From NCBI GenBank assembly GCA_027886175.1, contig JAJNNQ010000027.1:3672001-3736000 (forward strand): DNA of 64,000 bases. The letters run 5' to 3'. Below the pieces are notes generated by a model, which saw only the letters and a program-made list of their open reading frames with translations, was not told the origin of the DNA and did not search any database. Source of the stretch: Phylloscopus collybita. Its lineage: Eukaryota > Chordata > Aves > Passeriformes > Phylloscopidae. Position numbers and translations under genes: made by a program. Positions 12,891 through 25,500 of this stretch are shown here, piece after piece. The number at the start of each line of letters is the position of its first letter. Positions within the stretch are counted from its first letter, which is position 1.

Positions 12891-15800
12891 TCCGTTAATA
12901 ATCGCTGTTTGTCGGGGTGCAGGTCGCTTGCGGTGCTGAGCCGAGGTGTGTGTGCTGCTGTGGGCGAAAAGAGCCTGAATATGGGAATGTGGGGGGAAAC
13001 GGGACAGGGGAGGCTGACCTGACTGTGCTTGTGAACAGCAAGATGATGAGGATGGGGAGGGAGAAGATGATGCCGAAGTCCAGCAGGAGTGCCTGAAGAA
13101 ATTTTCGACCCCTGACTATATAATGGAACCGTCTATATTTAACACCTTAAAGAGGTAAGCTTGACCTGACGTGTGTTATGGTGTGTTAGAGGTGTCACTT
13201 CGTATGGAAATGGGTGCAAATGTGTCCATGTTGCTGTTGGTTTCCGTTTAAATTTAGAGTTCGATTTTTTTTCTTTTTTTTTTTTTTTTCTTTTAATATG
13301 ACTCAGATAGTTCTTTTGTAATCCTTTCATCAGATATTTCCAAGCAGGAGGATCTCCAGAGAATGTTATTCAGCTGCTCTCTGAAAACTACACAGCAGTG
13401 GCACAGACTGTCAATTTGCTGGCAGAGTGGCTCATTCAGACAGGTATGATACAAGATACAGAGTAGTTTGGGTTTGTAATCTTTATTCTGTCAGAAATAC
13501 ATGAATTTGTGGCAAATTTGATCATACACAGGAAGTGGATTGTTATATTGTCATCCTGTACGTGGCTAAATCCTTTATAATAATAGGTTTATTCCACTTG
13601 GAGAATAATGAAGCAATACGTTGATGAAATGCCAAGAAACTGTATTGTAAAGAGTTTTATGGTTGAAACAGCTGCATAAATTACAGTTTCTTTTTAATTC
13701 ACTCAAAGAGCAAGGGTGCTGTTACATAGACAGTATAAACAGTGTTTGATATCTTGTAATAGAATTAATTATAGAGTCGTTATTACGTTAGCAGAATACT
13801 GTGCTCTGATTTCAGAAATGTAGAATTACTCATTGATGTTTGTGTGTTATTTTGTAGAATACTATCAAAGCTACTGATAACCAATATTTAAAAGGATGAA
13901 CTTGGGGGGTTTGTGCCCCAGCCCTGTTAATCCCTTTTTTGGTTAAGAGACCCTTGCATTTTGCTGTTACACCAGTAACTGTCCTGGGGATGACTTGCAT
14001 TGCTTTTTGTGTGTCTGATGAGAAGAGCAAGAGGAAGGTGACCTGCCTGGGATCCTAAACAGTTTAGCATTTAGGAAAAAAAGCCAGAAAATCTGTAGAT
14101 CTGTATCAGTGCAGCTCAATAGTAGAACTGATGGCTCTCCTCTCATCTTCTCTGTGTTGATAAATTTTAGAGTAGTTTCTATTCTTGTTGGAAAACGTGG
14201 GATGTTGCTGCTGTGTTCCATTGGACTGCATTGCATCTGCCAAGTGTTTTGTTCCTCCTGTGCAGGTGTTGAGCCAATGCAGGTTCAGGAGACTGTAGAG
14301 AACCACTTGAAGAGTTTACTGATCAAGCACTTTGACCCTCGGAAAGCAGATTCCATCTTTACAGAGGAAGGAGAGGTGTGCATGGAATCCCTGTTGCTGT
14401 TTCTGCAGTGGGTCCTTCCTAGAGACCTTCATCTGATGGAGTGGTGAAGGGAAGGGGAATTGAATCTTCAAAGCTCTTTGGCTGAGGAACAAATGGTTTC
14501 AGAAAACCTGCTCTGTCTCACTGGAGTCCTCAGAGGCTTAGAGACCTTGGAAATTTGGACTGCATCCTCCTTTGTAATAAAGCTCTGTTAGAACAACTAA
14601 CAGGACTGCTGAGAGGTAAAAGCCTTGCTGTTTATGATTCTGACAAGATATTCTTAAATTTCTCTCTGTTGCTCTGTTCTTTGCAGACTCCAGCCTGGCT
14701 TGAGCAAATGATAGCACATACCACGTGGAGAGATCTTTTTTACAAATTGGCAGAAGCCCATCCTGATTGTTTAATGCTTAATTTTACTGTGAAGGTACTA
14801 AAATCTAATGAATAAGAATATCCATAGAGGGCTAATTGTTCTGGCTTCATATATTAGTTGTGGTCTTGCTCGTATCTTTTATGTATTCCTGCTAAAACTA
14901 ATTAGTAAAAGTACACCTTGGTGGGAGGACTTGTGCTACAGGTTGCAGTAAGTGTAATTTCCCAGTTTAAAGTACTGCTTTTTCAGTTTTTGCTTAGGTG
15001 TGGGGGTTTTCTTTTTTTTTTTTTTTCTTGCTTGTTTGTTTTCCTTTGAACTCTCTTTGAAAATTCTGGATTTCTGGTGCAGTGGAACATCTCAGTCAGT
15101 CTTGTATGTTTCTTTGACAAGAAAAGAATATTATATATAAAAGAATATTATATTTTGGTGTGCTCTGCTACATTTATTATAGTGCTTTATTTTTGCTACA
15201 TCTTTATTGTAGGTTTCCTTTTCTGTAGGCCATAATATAAATGTGAATTCCAGTCAGTGTACACAGATGAAACTTAGATTCTATGTGTTACTTCTAGATT
15301 TTTTAGGATATCAGAAATATAAATGTAAATAACACAAGATTTCTATGATGTTTTTATTTTTATAGCTTATATCTGATGCTGGGTATCAAGGGGAAATAAC
15401 CAGTGTTTCAACAGCATGTCAGCAGCTAGAAGTATTTTCCAGAGTCCTGCGTACATCTCTGGCAACAATTTTAGATGGAGGAGAAGAAAACCTTGAGAAA
15501 AACCTCCCTGAGTTTGCTGTAAGTTTGTTTTTTTGGCTTTTTTTTCACCCTTTTTATGTGGAAAAATCAGTGTTCTGCTTTCCAGTTAGAAGATACAGAT
15601 CACTGTGGGATTGTAGCCAATCTTGATGTCCTACAAGTGCTTATGGAGAAAGGTATATCTGAGTTAAAACCCAGAAATTCATGCTTTTTTGTCATCCTGT
15701 GACCAAGGATTCCTTGGATTGCTTATGTGACACTTCTTGTGTTTATTAAATGGATTGTAAAAAGGTGGAGGTAGAACTCTGTTGTCCTTCACATGTACTG

Positions 15801-18800
15801 CAAGGTCTAAAGATCAGTCTTGTCAGTCCCCTGGCAAATGAAAAGAATTCTCTTATCATCCACATTGGTGTGAAAGTTGCCATCTGAATCAACCCAGCAT
15901 GTGCTCAGTGTTGTGAAACAGCACAGTGATTTTCAGCTGGCTTTGGACTTCTCTTTGAGCTGCAGAGAAAGTACTGAGCATAAGTAGAATAGATTCTCCT
16001 CTCAGTTTTGGCATTTGAGAAATGAAGTTCATAATTCAGCCATTTCTTCCTGTGTGGTGTCAGTGCTTTCCTGTATTTTCCTCTTGGCTGTTGGGGTTTT
16101 GGCTTTCTTGTTTAGTTGTTCATATTTTGGTTTTTTTTCCTTTGCAATTTTGCTGGTTTTTGGTGTGGTTTTTTTTTTTCCCCTCCCTTTGCTCTCGTGG
16201 CAATGTAATCCCAGAAAGACACTGGGGCTGTTTTCTTGCTGCCTGGTGAGGTTTGTGCTGTGCTTTCACAGAAGATGGTGTGCCATGGGGAACACACGTA
16301 CCTCTTTGCTCAGTCCATGATGTCCATCCTGGCGCAGGAGGAGCAGGGCGGCTCGGCCGTGCGCCGCATCGCTCAGGAGGTGCAGCGCTACGCCCACGAG
16401 AAGTGAGTGGCAGCTCTGGGGTCAGGGGAATGGAACTCAGCACAGGCTGGAAACTCTGCTGGCTTTTGCTCGTTCTTGATCACCTTTCATCAGCAAAAGG
16501 AGAAATTTTAGTTTCTGCAACAGAGCAGTTCTTGTAGCAGGGCTTGAGGCTGTGGAACAGCAGGAAAGTTCAGTGTCCTGTACCAGAGAGACCTGAAACT
16601 GGGAAAGCAGAGACTTTCTGTCTATTAAGAAATACCTATTTTTATTTTCCTACTAACATTTTGGAAATAAACAAGGCAAACACAGGCCTATTTCTGTAAT
16701 TACCCCAAGGCATTACATCCTATAGAATATGCCCTGTTGACTCAGTGAGACTTCATCTGAAATGAATTAAGAAAATAAGTCACTGTGTGTGTTTGCTCTT
16801 CCTGCAGAGGCCACGATGCCAGTCAGATCACCTTAGCACTGGGTACTGCAGCCTCCTACCCCAGAGCTTGCCAGGCTCTGGGGGCAATGCTGTCCAAAGG
16901 AGCTCTGAATCCAGCAGATATCACTGTCCTCTTCAAAATGTTTACAAGCATGGACCCTCCTCCAGTAGAACTGGTCAGTATTTACCTGTTTGTAGCTCTG
17001 AAACTTATTTCTGTTACAGTAGCACTTGGAAATGGGGTGCCTTGTGCTCATTGTTGTATGGACACAAAAATTAAATTAGCACTCACTTGTCCATCTCTAA
17101 GTAATGTCTGAAAGTGAAGCTGCTGCTTGCATTCTGGTTTGCATTAGCTTCGTGGTACTTTTGTTGGGGTTTTTTAATCATTCCAAGTTGTGATTTTGCA
17201 TATAACTAAATTAAAGAACTTTTCCATAGGAAGTAAAGATGGTAAGGAATTAATTCTTTAAACAAACAAAAAAAATCTGGAAAAAAAATTCCTGGCCACT
17301 TCAGCCATTTGTTATAAACAGGCCTAAATGATACATTTCACATTTCTCACTGCATTGTTCTAACATGAGTTTTAGTAAGAAAAGGCAAGATTTTGATACT
17401 TTAGCAATATGGTCTGTAACTGATTCCTTTTTTCTTTCAAAAGTCTGAGTGTCTTCAGAAAAATGTTTAATGTACTCTTAAAGGAAAATGTATTATCTTG
17501 TTCTATAGAAGGTATAGCAGATGCAAAAACTCCATTCTCAGTCAGCTCTCATGATTCTCAGGCTCTGATAAAATGTTCTTTCTCTTCACAGATTCGAGTG
17601 CCTGCATTTCTGGACCTCTTCATGCAGTCCTTGTTTAAACCAGGTGCTAAGATCAACCAGGATCACAAACATAAATATATCCACATACTGGCATATGCAG
17701 CTAGTGTTGTAGAGATGTGGAAAAAGGTAATGTTCACTTCTGTGAATAATATTATTTTTACCTACAGCAGCCTGCTTGGGCTGAAGAAAATGCATGGTTG
17801 CAAAATCACTCAGTTTAGCATAATATTTTTAGCTTAGTTTATTTGTTTTAATATGAAATGCTTCTGCCTTCAGCTGAGGTGATGAAAAAGTGTAGATCCT
17901 GATGATCAAACAAAAGGCTGAGTGCACTGGAAATTAAATAACGCAAACATCCTTGTACTTCAGCTCACTCATAATTAATTCTTCTGAAACTTGCATGTGA
18001 GTCTGAATTTTCAGACATGGGATGCAATCCTAGGCTTATTGCAGGTTACAGCTCCTTTCCTTAAACAACCAAATCTGCAACTTTTGCATTCCAACTTTGC
18101 AATAATTTTGCAGAACAAGAGAGTCAGCATCAACAAGGATGAACTCAAGTCGACCTCAAAAGCCATTGAGACCGTTCACAATCTGTGCTGCAATGAGAAC
18201 AAAGGGGCATCAGAGCTGGTGGCAGAACTGAGCACTCTCTATCAGTGCATCAGGTGAGCAGAGAGGCTGGGAATCTCTCATCAGGACAGAATTCCTGTCT
18301 TTCACACACAGCTTGTCCTCCTTGGGCGGCAGAACATGCTTCTCTGTACCACTGGAAAACGATGGCAGATTACTCTGGGTTCCTAATAAAACTCCCATTT
18401 ATTTTTCATGCTGCTGTGCTGAAGTGATCTCTCTCTGTAGGTTCCCAGTGGTGGCTATGGGTGTGTTGAAGTGGGTGGATTGGACAGTGTCAGAGCCACG
18501 GTACTTCCAGCTGCAGACTGATCACACCCCAGTTCACCTGGCACTGCTGGATGAGGTAAGAGTGTCTGGAAAATTTTGCTGGACAGCAAGAACAGTTCTG
18601 ATTCTTGTGTAACACCCAGTGCAGAGTGCCTGTCATTTGCAGTAAGGCAGTAAACAGAGGTGAATCTGTTTAGAGTAAATTGTTTGGTTTTGTCAGCTCA
18701 GCACTATTTACACCAGGAAAACTTGGGCATCACAGAAAGAAATGATGGAATGCTTTTCTAAATTAATTTCTGTCTGGCACTGAACATCAGTGTAAGCTTG

Positions 18801-20197
18801 TCTGGTGCATTGTGTTTTAAACTGCAGTTCTGAGGATCTCACTTTGCTGTGTTTGTTTGCAGATCAGCACATGCCATCAGCTGCTTCATCCCCAAGTCCT
18901 GCAACTTCTTGTGAAGCTCTTTGAAACAGAACATTCTCAGCTGGATGTGATGGAGCAGGTGATACCCAGAGGATTCTGGTTTTTGTTACTTCACATCAGT
19001 CACTCTTACCCAATTCAACAGCTTTCGCTCTCAAGGCGGGGTTAATTTAGAAGTGGTCAAAATGTAGCATAGCAGATACTGAAAGAATAAAAATTGCACA
19101 CTCTGAGAGCAAGTTCTAATGTGTTGGCTCTTCCCTCCCTTCACCATCAGCTGGAGCTGAAGAAGACTCTCCTGGACAGGATGGTTCACTTGCTGAGCCG
19201 AGGGTACGTCCTGCCTGTTGTCAGCTACATCCGCAAATGCCTGGAGAAGCTGGACACGGACATCTCACTCATCAGATACTTTGTGACAGAGGTCAGCAGC
19301 AAAACTGTTCACTGAAGTCTAGAGATCAAGTTTTAGATCAGCTCCATGTGTTTTGGATATTCAGAAATACTTCAAGGTCAGGTCAGATTCTGAGCAGTGT
19401 CTCAGTGTTCAGCAGGATGTGACTTGGTCCTGCTGATCCTGACTTCTGGGAGTGAGAAGGTACTCAACAGAGCACCCTGAGAATGCCTAATTAATTACTG
19501 GCACCTGAGACCTCTTGTTCTCCATACAACTACTTGTATACTTCCAAGACTGGTATATGAATCAAATATTGTCCCTCCTCCCTCTGTAAGTGCAGGAATC
19601 ATCAGTTTTTGTCTGCTGTTTCAGGTGCTCGATGTGATTGCTCCTCCATATACCTCAGACTTTGTACAGCTTTTTCTTCCAATCTTGGAGAATGAAAGTA
19701 TTGCAGGCACTATAAAAACAGAAGGTGAACACGATCCTGTCACGGAATTCATAGGTAAGTCGTGCCTGTCCCTTGCATACCTGCTTCCATTTGTGTGTTA
19801 CAACTTGCAAATAATGTTTAGGAGGAAGATTGCTAAATATAGGAATGCCTGCCAGCTGTTTTCTCAGACAACTTCCCTTTCAGGGGCCTTAAGTGTTTAG
19901 CAATTTTCCTGTGATCAAGAATCTGTGGGTAGTAGTGAGAAAAGTGAAGATAAATACTGCTTTTTGCGAACTAGCACTGCAGCAAGGAAAGGAGAGGAAG
20001 GAAAGTTGTCTGTCATATCATACTCCATCCTAAAACAAAAACATCTGCCCAGACCCTAAAATCCTAATTATTTACATCATGCAGAAATCCATATGCAAAT
20101 ATATAAATCAGAGAATCACAGTAATGTACTGAACAGTGTCTTTTTTTTTCTTTCCTTTTAAGCTCATTGCAAATCTAACTTCATCATGATGAACTAA
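12520..20197 (+). CDS. NELFCD: NELFCD, negative elongation factor C/D (TH1-like)
   Basis: Subunit of the nuclear NELF complex (with NELF-A, -B and -E) that pauses RNA polymerase II near promoters. Fifteen coding exons: 12520-12585, 13039-13154, 13334-13443, 14266-14375, 14687-14794, 15366-15518, 16272-16402, 16808-16973, 17592-17726, 18114-18253, 18441-18555, 18863-18958, 19151-19291, 19625-19754, 20163-20197. They total 1752 bases, giving 583 aa, close to the human 581/590. All junctions are GT-AG and in phase. The protein starts [15 protein letters not shown], has an acidic N-terminus ([17 protein letters not shown]) and then the all-helical TH1 domain, nearly identical to the human protein as I recall it (for example [19 protein letters not shown] and [19 protein letters not shown]). 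It ends FIMMN. The 12520 ATG is the first in-frame AUG; no longer NELF-C-type AUG is seen upstream. Confidence 0.97.
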
Positions 20198-20590
20198 GCA
20201 GAGGAAAACATCAAGAAAGCAGCCAGAGCTCATGAGCACTGCTTTGCCATGCTCTCCACCAGTGAGGTTCTAGAAATGGGCAACGCAGCAGCAAAAAAAA
20301 ATTAACCAACAAACCTAAAACCAGTAGGAAAAGGCTGAAGGGCATTTGCTTGACTTGCATGGTGACCTTGAACTTCTTATCAGAGGAGTGTTTGTGTTTC
20401 ATATCAGACAACTGTTAATGTCATTGGGAAAATGGAATGATACCAAAGGATTTTCTGTTGTTACACAAATCAGTATAAAGCAATGTTCTGAAGAGAAGAG
20501 ATATCAAGAAACAGATTTATTTGAAAGAACATTATTTTGGTTACTTGAAGAAATTTGCTTTGTGTAATAAACAAGATATGAAGAACAGGT
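20198..20590 (+). terminator. NELFCD: NELFCD 3'UTR and candidate polyadenylation signal
   Basis: Non-coding sequence after the NELFCD stop, with AATAAA at 20566-20571, giving a 3'UTR near 390 nt. A second AATAAA at 21066-21071 could serve as a distal site. The cleavage position is inferred. Confidence 0.55.
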
Positions 20591-21814
20591 AAGGTAATTC
20601 CTACTAAGAACACTTTGCAGATAGTTCTCTGAATTGGTCTTGAATGCTCTAGGCTTTGATGTTGCAAGTTGTAAAAAATAGGAATTTGTGGGATTTGCTC
20701 TGTGCTGCAGAGAAGCCCTAATGCCTGTTCCTCCTCTTTGCATTTTATTAGAATGCTAAATATCCTACATGAAAACAAAAACCTGTTTTGTGTAACACAA
20801 GAGGAGTTGTAACAATCAAGGTTAGTTTTGTATTAAGAGATTAATTCTATGTGAGTGTGTTACCTTTCAGAATCTATTTTTTGCTAAATAGATGCATCAG
20901 ATGTTACTGGTAAGTTTCATTACCATGTCATTACTGCCCCTAAATATGAATGTGTGCTGAAATGTCATTACTGCTTGTCCTGGCTTTGTTTTTATACTTC
21001 TCTCTACTCTGTCCTGGCTAATGCCAAACAGTGGGAGATACACCCAACACTATAACTTACCTTTAAATAAAGGTGTTTGTTCTTTTCCAGAGATGTCTTT
21101 CAGTTTTATTAAGATGACTTCTCTCTGTTCATTGGGCTGGATCCCTCTTTACAGCCCTCACTCATTCTAAACAGTTATTTTCTTGAACAAACCAGCACAT
21201 TTTGCTTTTCCAAGCACATCTGTTTTCTGAATAAGCTTTCTAAAATACACTGAAACTCTGAAGTCCAGCTGGATGTAAATTTAAAAAGGAAACCACCTGA
21301 AAAGGGCAGAAGTTGGTTCTGTAGAGGCTGTTTTGAACTTCTTGCTTACCTTCGAATAGATTTACTATTATTCCAGCTAACTCTCACCCTTTGAAACTTG
21401 CATGAGACCTAGTTTTTGTAATTTAAGTGTAGAATTAACAATAGAAATGATTGACCCTATGCAGAATCAATTTAGGATACAGCCTGTACAAGTTTGCTCT
21501 GTGTCCACTGCAGTTTTGCCAGCAGTTTAAACAAGGTTTATTTTTACTTTCCTGTGTTCAGCTTGGTATCACTTCCTCTAAACAGCTCCTCTGCACTGGT
21601 CCCTGTAGATGATTTTTAACTTGTTAAACCATTTGTGATGCTGTGATCAGAGCTGTCATTTGATCCTGTCCATACCCAACTGTTCAAAGCAGCACTGTTG
21701 CTGTATAAACTTGTCCATCAGGCCTTTCACAAGAGAAAGACCAAGGACAGCAGCACCATCCTGCTGGAGACAACCACACATTAATAAACTCTTACAATAA
21801 ATACCCAGTCATGT
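20591..21814. other. Region between the convergent NELFCD and CTSZ 3' ends
   Basis: About 1.2 kb between the two facing transcription units. There is no open frame of note and no recognised repeat. Minus-strand AATAAA also occurs at 21537-21542, so CTSZ transcripts could extend into it. Confidence 0.5.
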
Positions 21815-22577
21815 AAGAGAAAAAGTCTGTTTATTAAATGCAGTTAGCAATGCCAGGTAGTAACATTTGATATGGCACTGATTTGTCTTACTAGGGAGGA
21901 GTTCTAGGAGTTCTTGGGTTATGACAATTTATATCTTGCCTCTTTAGGTGAAAAAGGGCACAATCACATACTAAAGCAAGTAATTTGTGCAAAGACAAGA
22001 CTAATTAAGTAGGAAGTGTTTAGACTGTCTTTTGCTCAAAGTAATTCCCATTGTATCATTCTGGTGCATAAAAGCAACCTCATTATTTGAGACTTCCAAC
22101 ACCACTGTTTCACCAGGAGGTCAAGGCAACAGGGTTTAATATTTTGGATTTATCAAGTCCAGACTTATCATGGCTTTTGCAGCATTGCAATATATTTGGT
22201 CAGTACTGTCAGAGAATTTAAAAGAAGTTCTAGACCCAAATATTGAGTATACTTTTCCAGTACATCTACATGATTTGTATTTAAAAAAAATAGATATTTA
22301 CACGTACAGGTTCTGTGATTCAGTCAGTGTGATTTTAATACTGTGCATCAAGGTAGACAACTCCTTCATGAGTGAATTACTTCAAGATGTAAATAAAATT
22401 AGGGCAGTTCTGTATTTTTTGAAGGCGTTGTGTATTGCTTCTGGGCTGATTTTGCAGAACTGCCTGATGGTGTTGAACTGTGAAAGAGTCTTAGGCTATT
22501 ATTCTTTAAACAAAACCAGGTTGTGCTGGGAAGCTTCCAAACAAAGCACCTAAAACCAAAAGCTGTACCATGTAGAA
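21815..22577 (-). terminator. CTSZ: CTSZ 3'UTR and candidate polyadenylation signal
   Basis: On the minus strand, AATAAA reads at 21835-21830 in the context TTTAATAAACAGAC, about 745 nt after the CTSZ stop. A plus-strand frame of 127 codons (22170-22553) lies antisense in this UTR; it has no family resemblance I can see. Confidence 0.5.
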
Positions 22578-25500
22578 TCAAGGCAGTATAGGATCTCCAT
22601 ATGCACAGTCCTCTTCAATAGCCAGATTGTAGTCTGCTCCTCTTCCACCCTTATAGGCACTGGTCACAATCCTCAGCCACCCTCTTTCACCCTGTAAAGG
22701 ATTTAATTTGCTTTGTAAATTAGGAAACACAACTATAGAAATTTTATGTTGGCAAAGTCTGTTCTGTCTGCCAAATATAAGTGACTTAAGGGAATGGAGG
22801 AATTCACTTAAGCTGAAGTGTAACCCTGGAGTCATGGGGCAAAATTTGGTGAATTTACATCCCACTCATTTTGATTTTTGCCTAACACTAACAGCAATGT
22901 CCAGTTGCCCATAACAGGAGCTGCACATCCTTGAACAGAAGAATTTGGGATAAGAGCTGACATTACTCACATAGCCTCAGCCAAATATCCTTGTCTTCAG
23001 ATTGGCTGGGTGTCATTTTTGAACTGTTAGTCTAGTTCAAAGAAAGTTTCAGTTTTATATCCACAGGCTGTAGTTTTGCAAGTGACAAAGCCCACCCTCC
23101 CTCCAAAGCCAGGAGTGTGTTCCCATGTCTCCTTACCCAGGGCTCGCCCCAGGAGTTACGAACAATCCAATATTCTGTCCCATTTTCCACTCCCCAGCCA
23201 GCCACAGACACGATGTGGTTCACTGTAGGTGAGGGGTTGTACTCTGTGTACAGTCCCCCTGTGTAGGCATCCAGCTTTTCTGTAGCCATTATGCCACAGC
23301 TGGAAGAAAACAGAGAGAGAGAAGGTTTCATACAAGGGGATCAGGGCAGGGGCCTGGCTAAAAACCAGCTGCTTCTCTTGCATTTTGAATTCTGATCTCA
23401 CTTTATATACAAACTAAAGTCTGCATGTCAGTGCAGAGCTGCTGACATGTGCTAGAATGGACACTGAGTTTGATGTATCCTTTTTTTTACCTAATTGGTC
23501 CATTAGTGTAGATTTCTGCCTTCATTTTTTCCCTTCCACTGACAGACCCGTAGTCAGCAACTTTCCAGAGAGTGTAGTTCTTGATCACATGGCATTCTCC
23601 AAAAGTGACACAAGTTCCACACTGGTTGAACTTCTTACATTCTGTAAAACAGAGGTGAGATTACCACTGGAGGTAAGCTGCAGGAAGGTGCTTTTCTTCG
23701 AGTGAAGTGATTGCAGGACACAGAGTTATAATTAAGGCAGCTATTAATAACTTCAGAGTAATTATTAATACATATTCTCTCTGGTGAACTCAATTATTTT
23801 CTGGAAACCACATTTAAAGTCCCTATTACCACCACTTAGTGTTCTTTACTTCACAGGTATAAACACTTAGTTGAGGACACAGAGAAACCATTCCAGTCAT
23901 ACATGAGCGGCCAAAGGTTAAATTTCTCCTTTGTTCAGCTTGAGGTGACACTTGTAAATATTTCAGTACATTAGAGATTGTGTGTCACAGATTTAAGAGA
24001 TTAAATTAAAACAATTCAGCTGTGCAAACTTGCCTGAGCATGATTCAGTGCTACACTGTCTGTCTGGAGTAGGAGACACACAAGAAGGCCCATAATGAAA
24101 ACCCGTTCTGTCAGTCAAACAGCAGCAACCCAAGAAAATTATTGTGGGTTTGCAAGAAATGTTTTATAAGCTTTAGTTATGAATATAGTATCGTTTTTTT
24201 ATATTGTAAGTTTAGGGTAGTTTAGATACCTTGAAAGGGTCCCTTGTCCTAGAATATATTCTTATCATAGTTTGATAAGGGGTTCTAAGACAACTTGAGT
24301 CTCTGCCTGGAGACTCTTCTCTATTGGTTCTTTTCTTGTTTTATCCCTGTGTTATGCATAATTTTTCCTTTGTCCATAATGGAATTCTTATTTTTAAGGT
24401 CCAAGAGTTCCAGCCACTGGTTGGCAGGACTCCCTTGAGACCACTCCTAAACCTGTTTTGGATTTGTTAGAATTTAGGTAATTTAGCTGACATGTAGTGT
24501 TTAGATTGTTTTATTGGTTTGAATAATTTGTACCCACCTCCCAAACTGTCCTGTACAAAAACTCCCTGCAGCCCCAGGCTTGGGGTCTCTCTGAGGCACT
24601 GGACTGAGGCTGGGGGATCCCCTGACCCCCCCAAATAAAACCTCTGTTTCCTGAAAGCCTTGGAGAGTCCCCTCTTTTCACCACAGCCTGACAGTGTGAG
24701 CTGAGCTGCCTGTGAGCCAAGATCCCACCAACAGGAATTGCTGTAGCACATCAGAGCTGCCAGGAGCCCAAGCTGAACACCAGGCTGGGCCAGAGAAAGA
24801 TACGCAACGCAACAAATTATTTTTTCTTTTTTTAAATACACTAAGATCTGCTAAACCTGGGAAGAAATCCTCCAGCAAAGCAGAGGCATCCTACTTTGAT
24901 CCTTGGCTTGGTAGTTGTTGCAGGTCTCGTCGGGGATGCCGTGGTCGTGGGCGTACATCCAGACCCCGGAGTGGTCGCCGCCCTCGCAGGAGCCGGCGTC
25001 GGCGCAGTCGATGACGTTCTGCACAGACAGGTAGGCAGAAGGCCAAGCACCTTTCCTCTTGATGTTGATTCGGTCTGTAAGGGTGAGAAACTGGGGTTTT
25101 GTAGTCACTGTTTGCCATGTTTAAGTTTTTCTTAAGTTCCTTCCCAGGGATTTAAGATGGTAAACAAAGTCACTCTCTGTAAACTCTCTTGTTTTTCACT
25201 TTTCGCTCTCCTAAGGAGGGACTTTGCTTGTTGACCCTTGGTGTGGCCAATGAGTCCAAAGATCCCACCTCTTAGGTGGGCACATTGTAAAAAGTATAAA
25301 AATAAGTTCTGAGAACAAACCAGCCCCTTTTTCAGAGCATCAGCCTTCTGAATCACAAGTCCGTGTCTCATTTATTGTGTCCCACAGCGACAGGGTTTGC
25401 TACTGGAACACGTGGGAGGCTGCACACTGCAACTGGTTTCGAAACTGTCTCCTCTTCATGGAACCTGGAACTGCAGACAGCAGCACTTGTGGTTGGAAAA

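Noticed and set aside
22170..22553. Plus-strand 127-codon frame next to CTSZ
   Set aside because: It lies antisense in the CTSZ 3'UTR, with no domain, Kozak or splice support.
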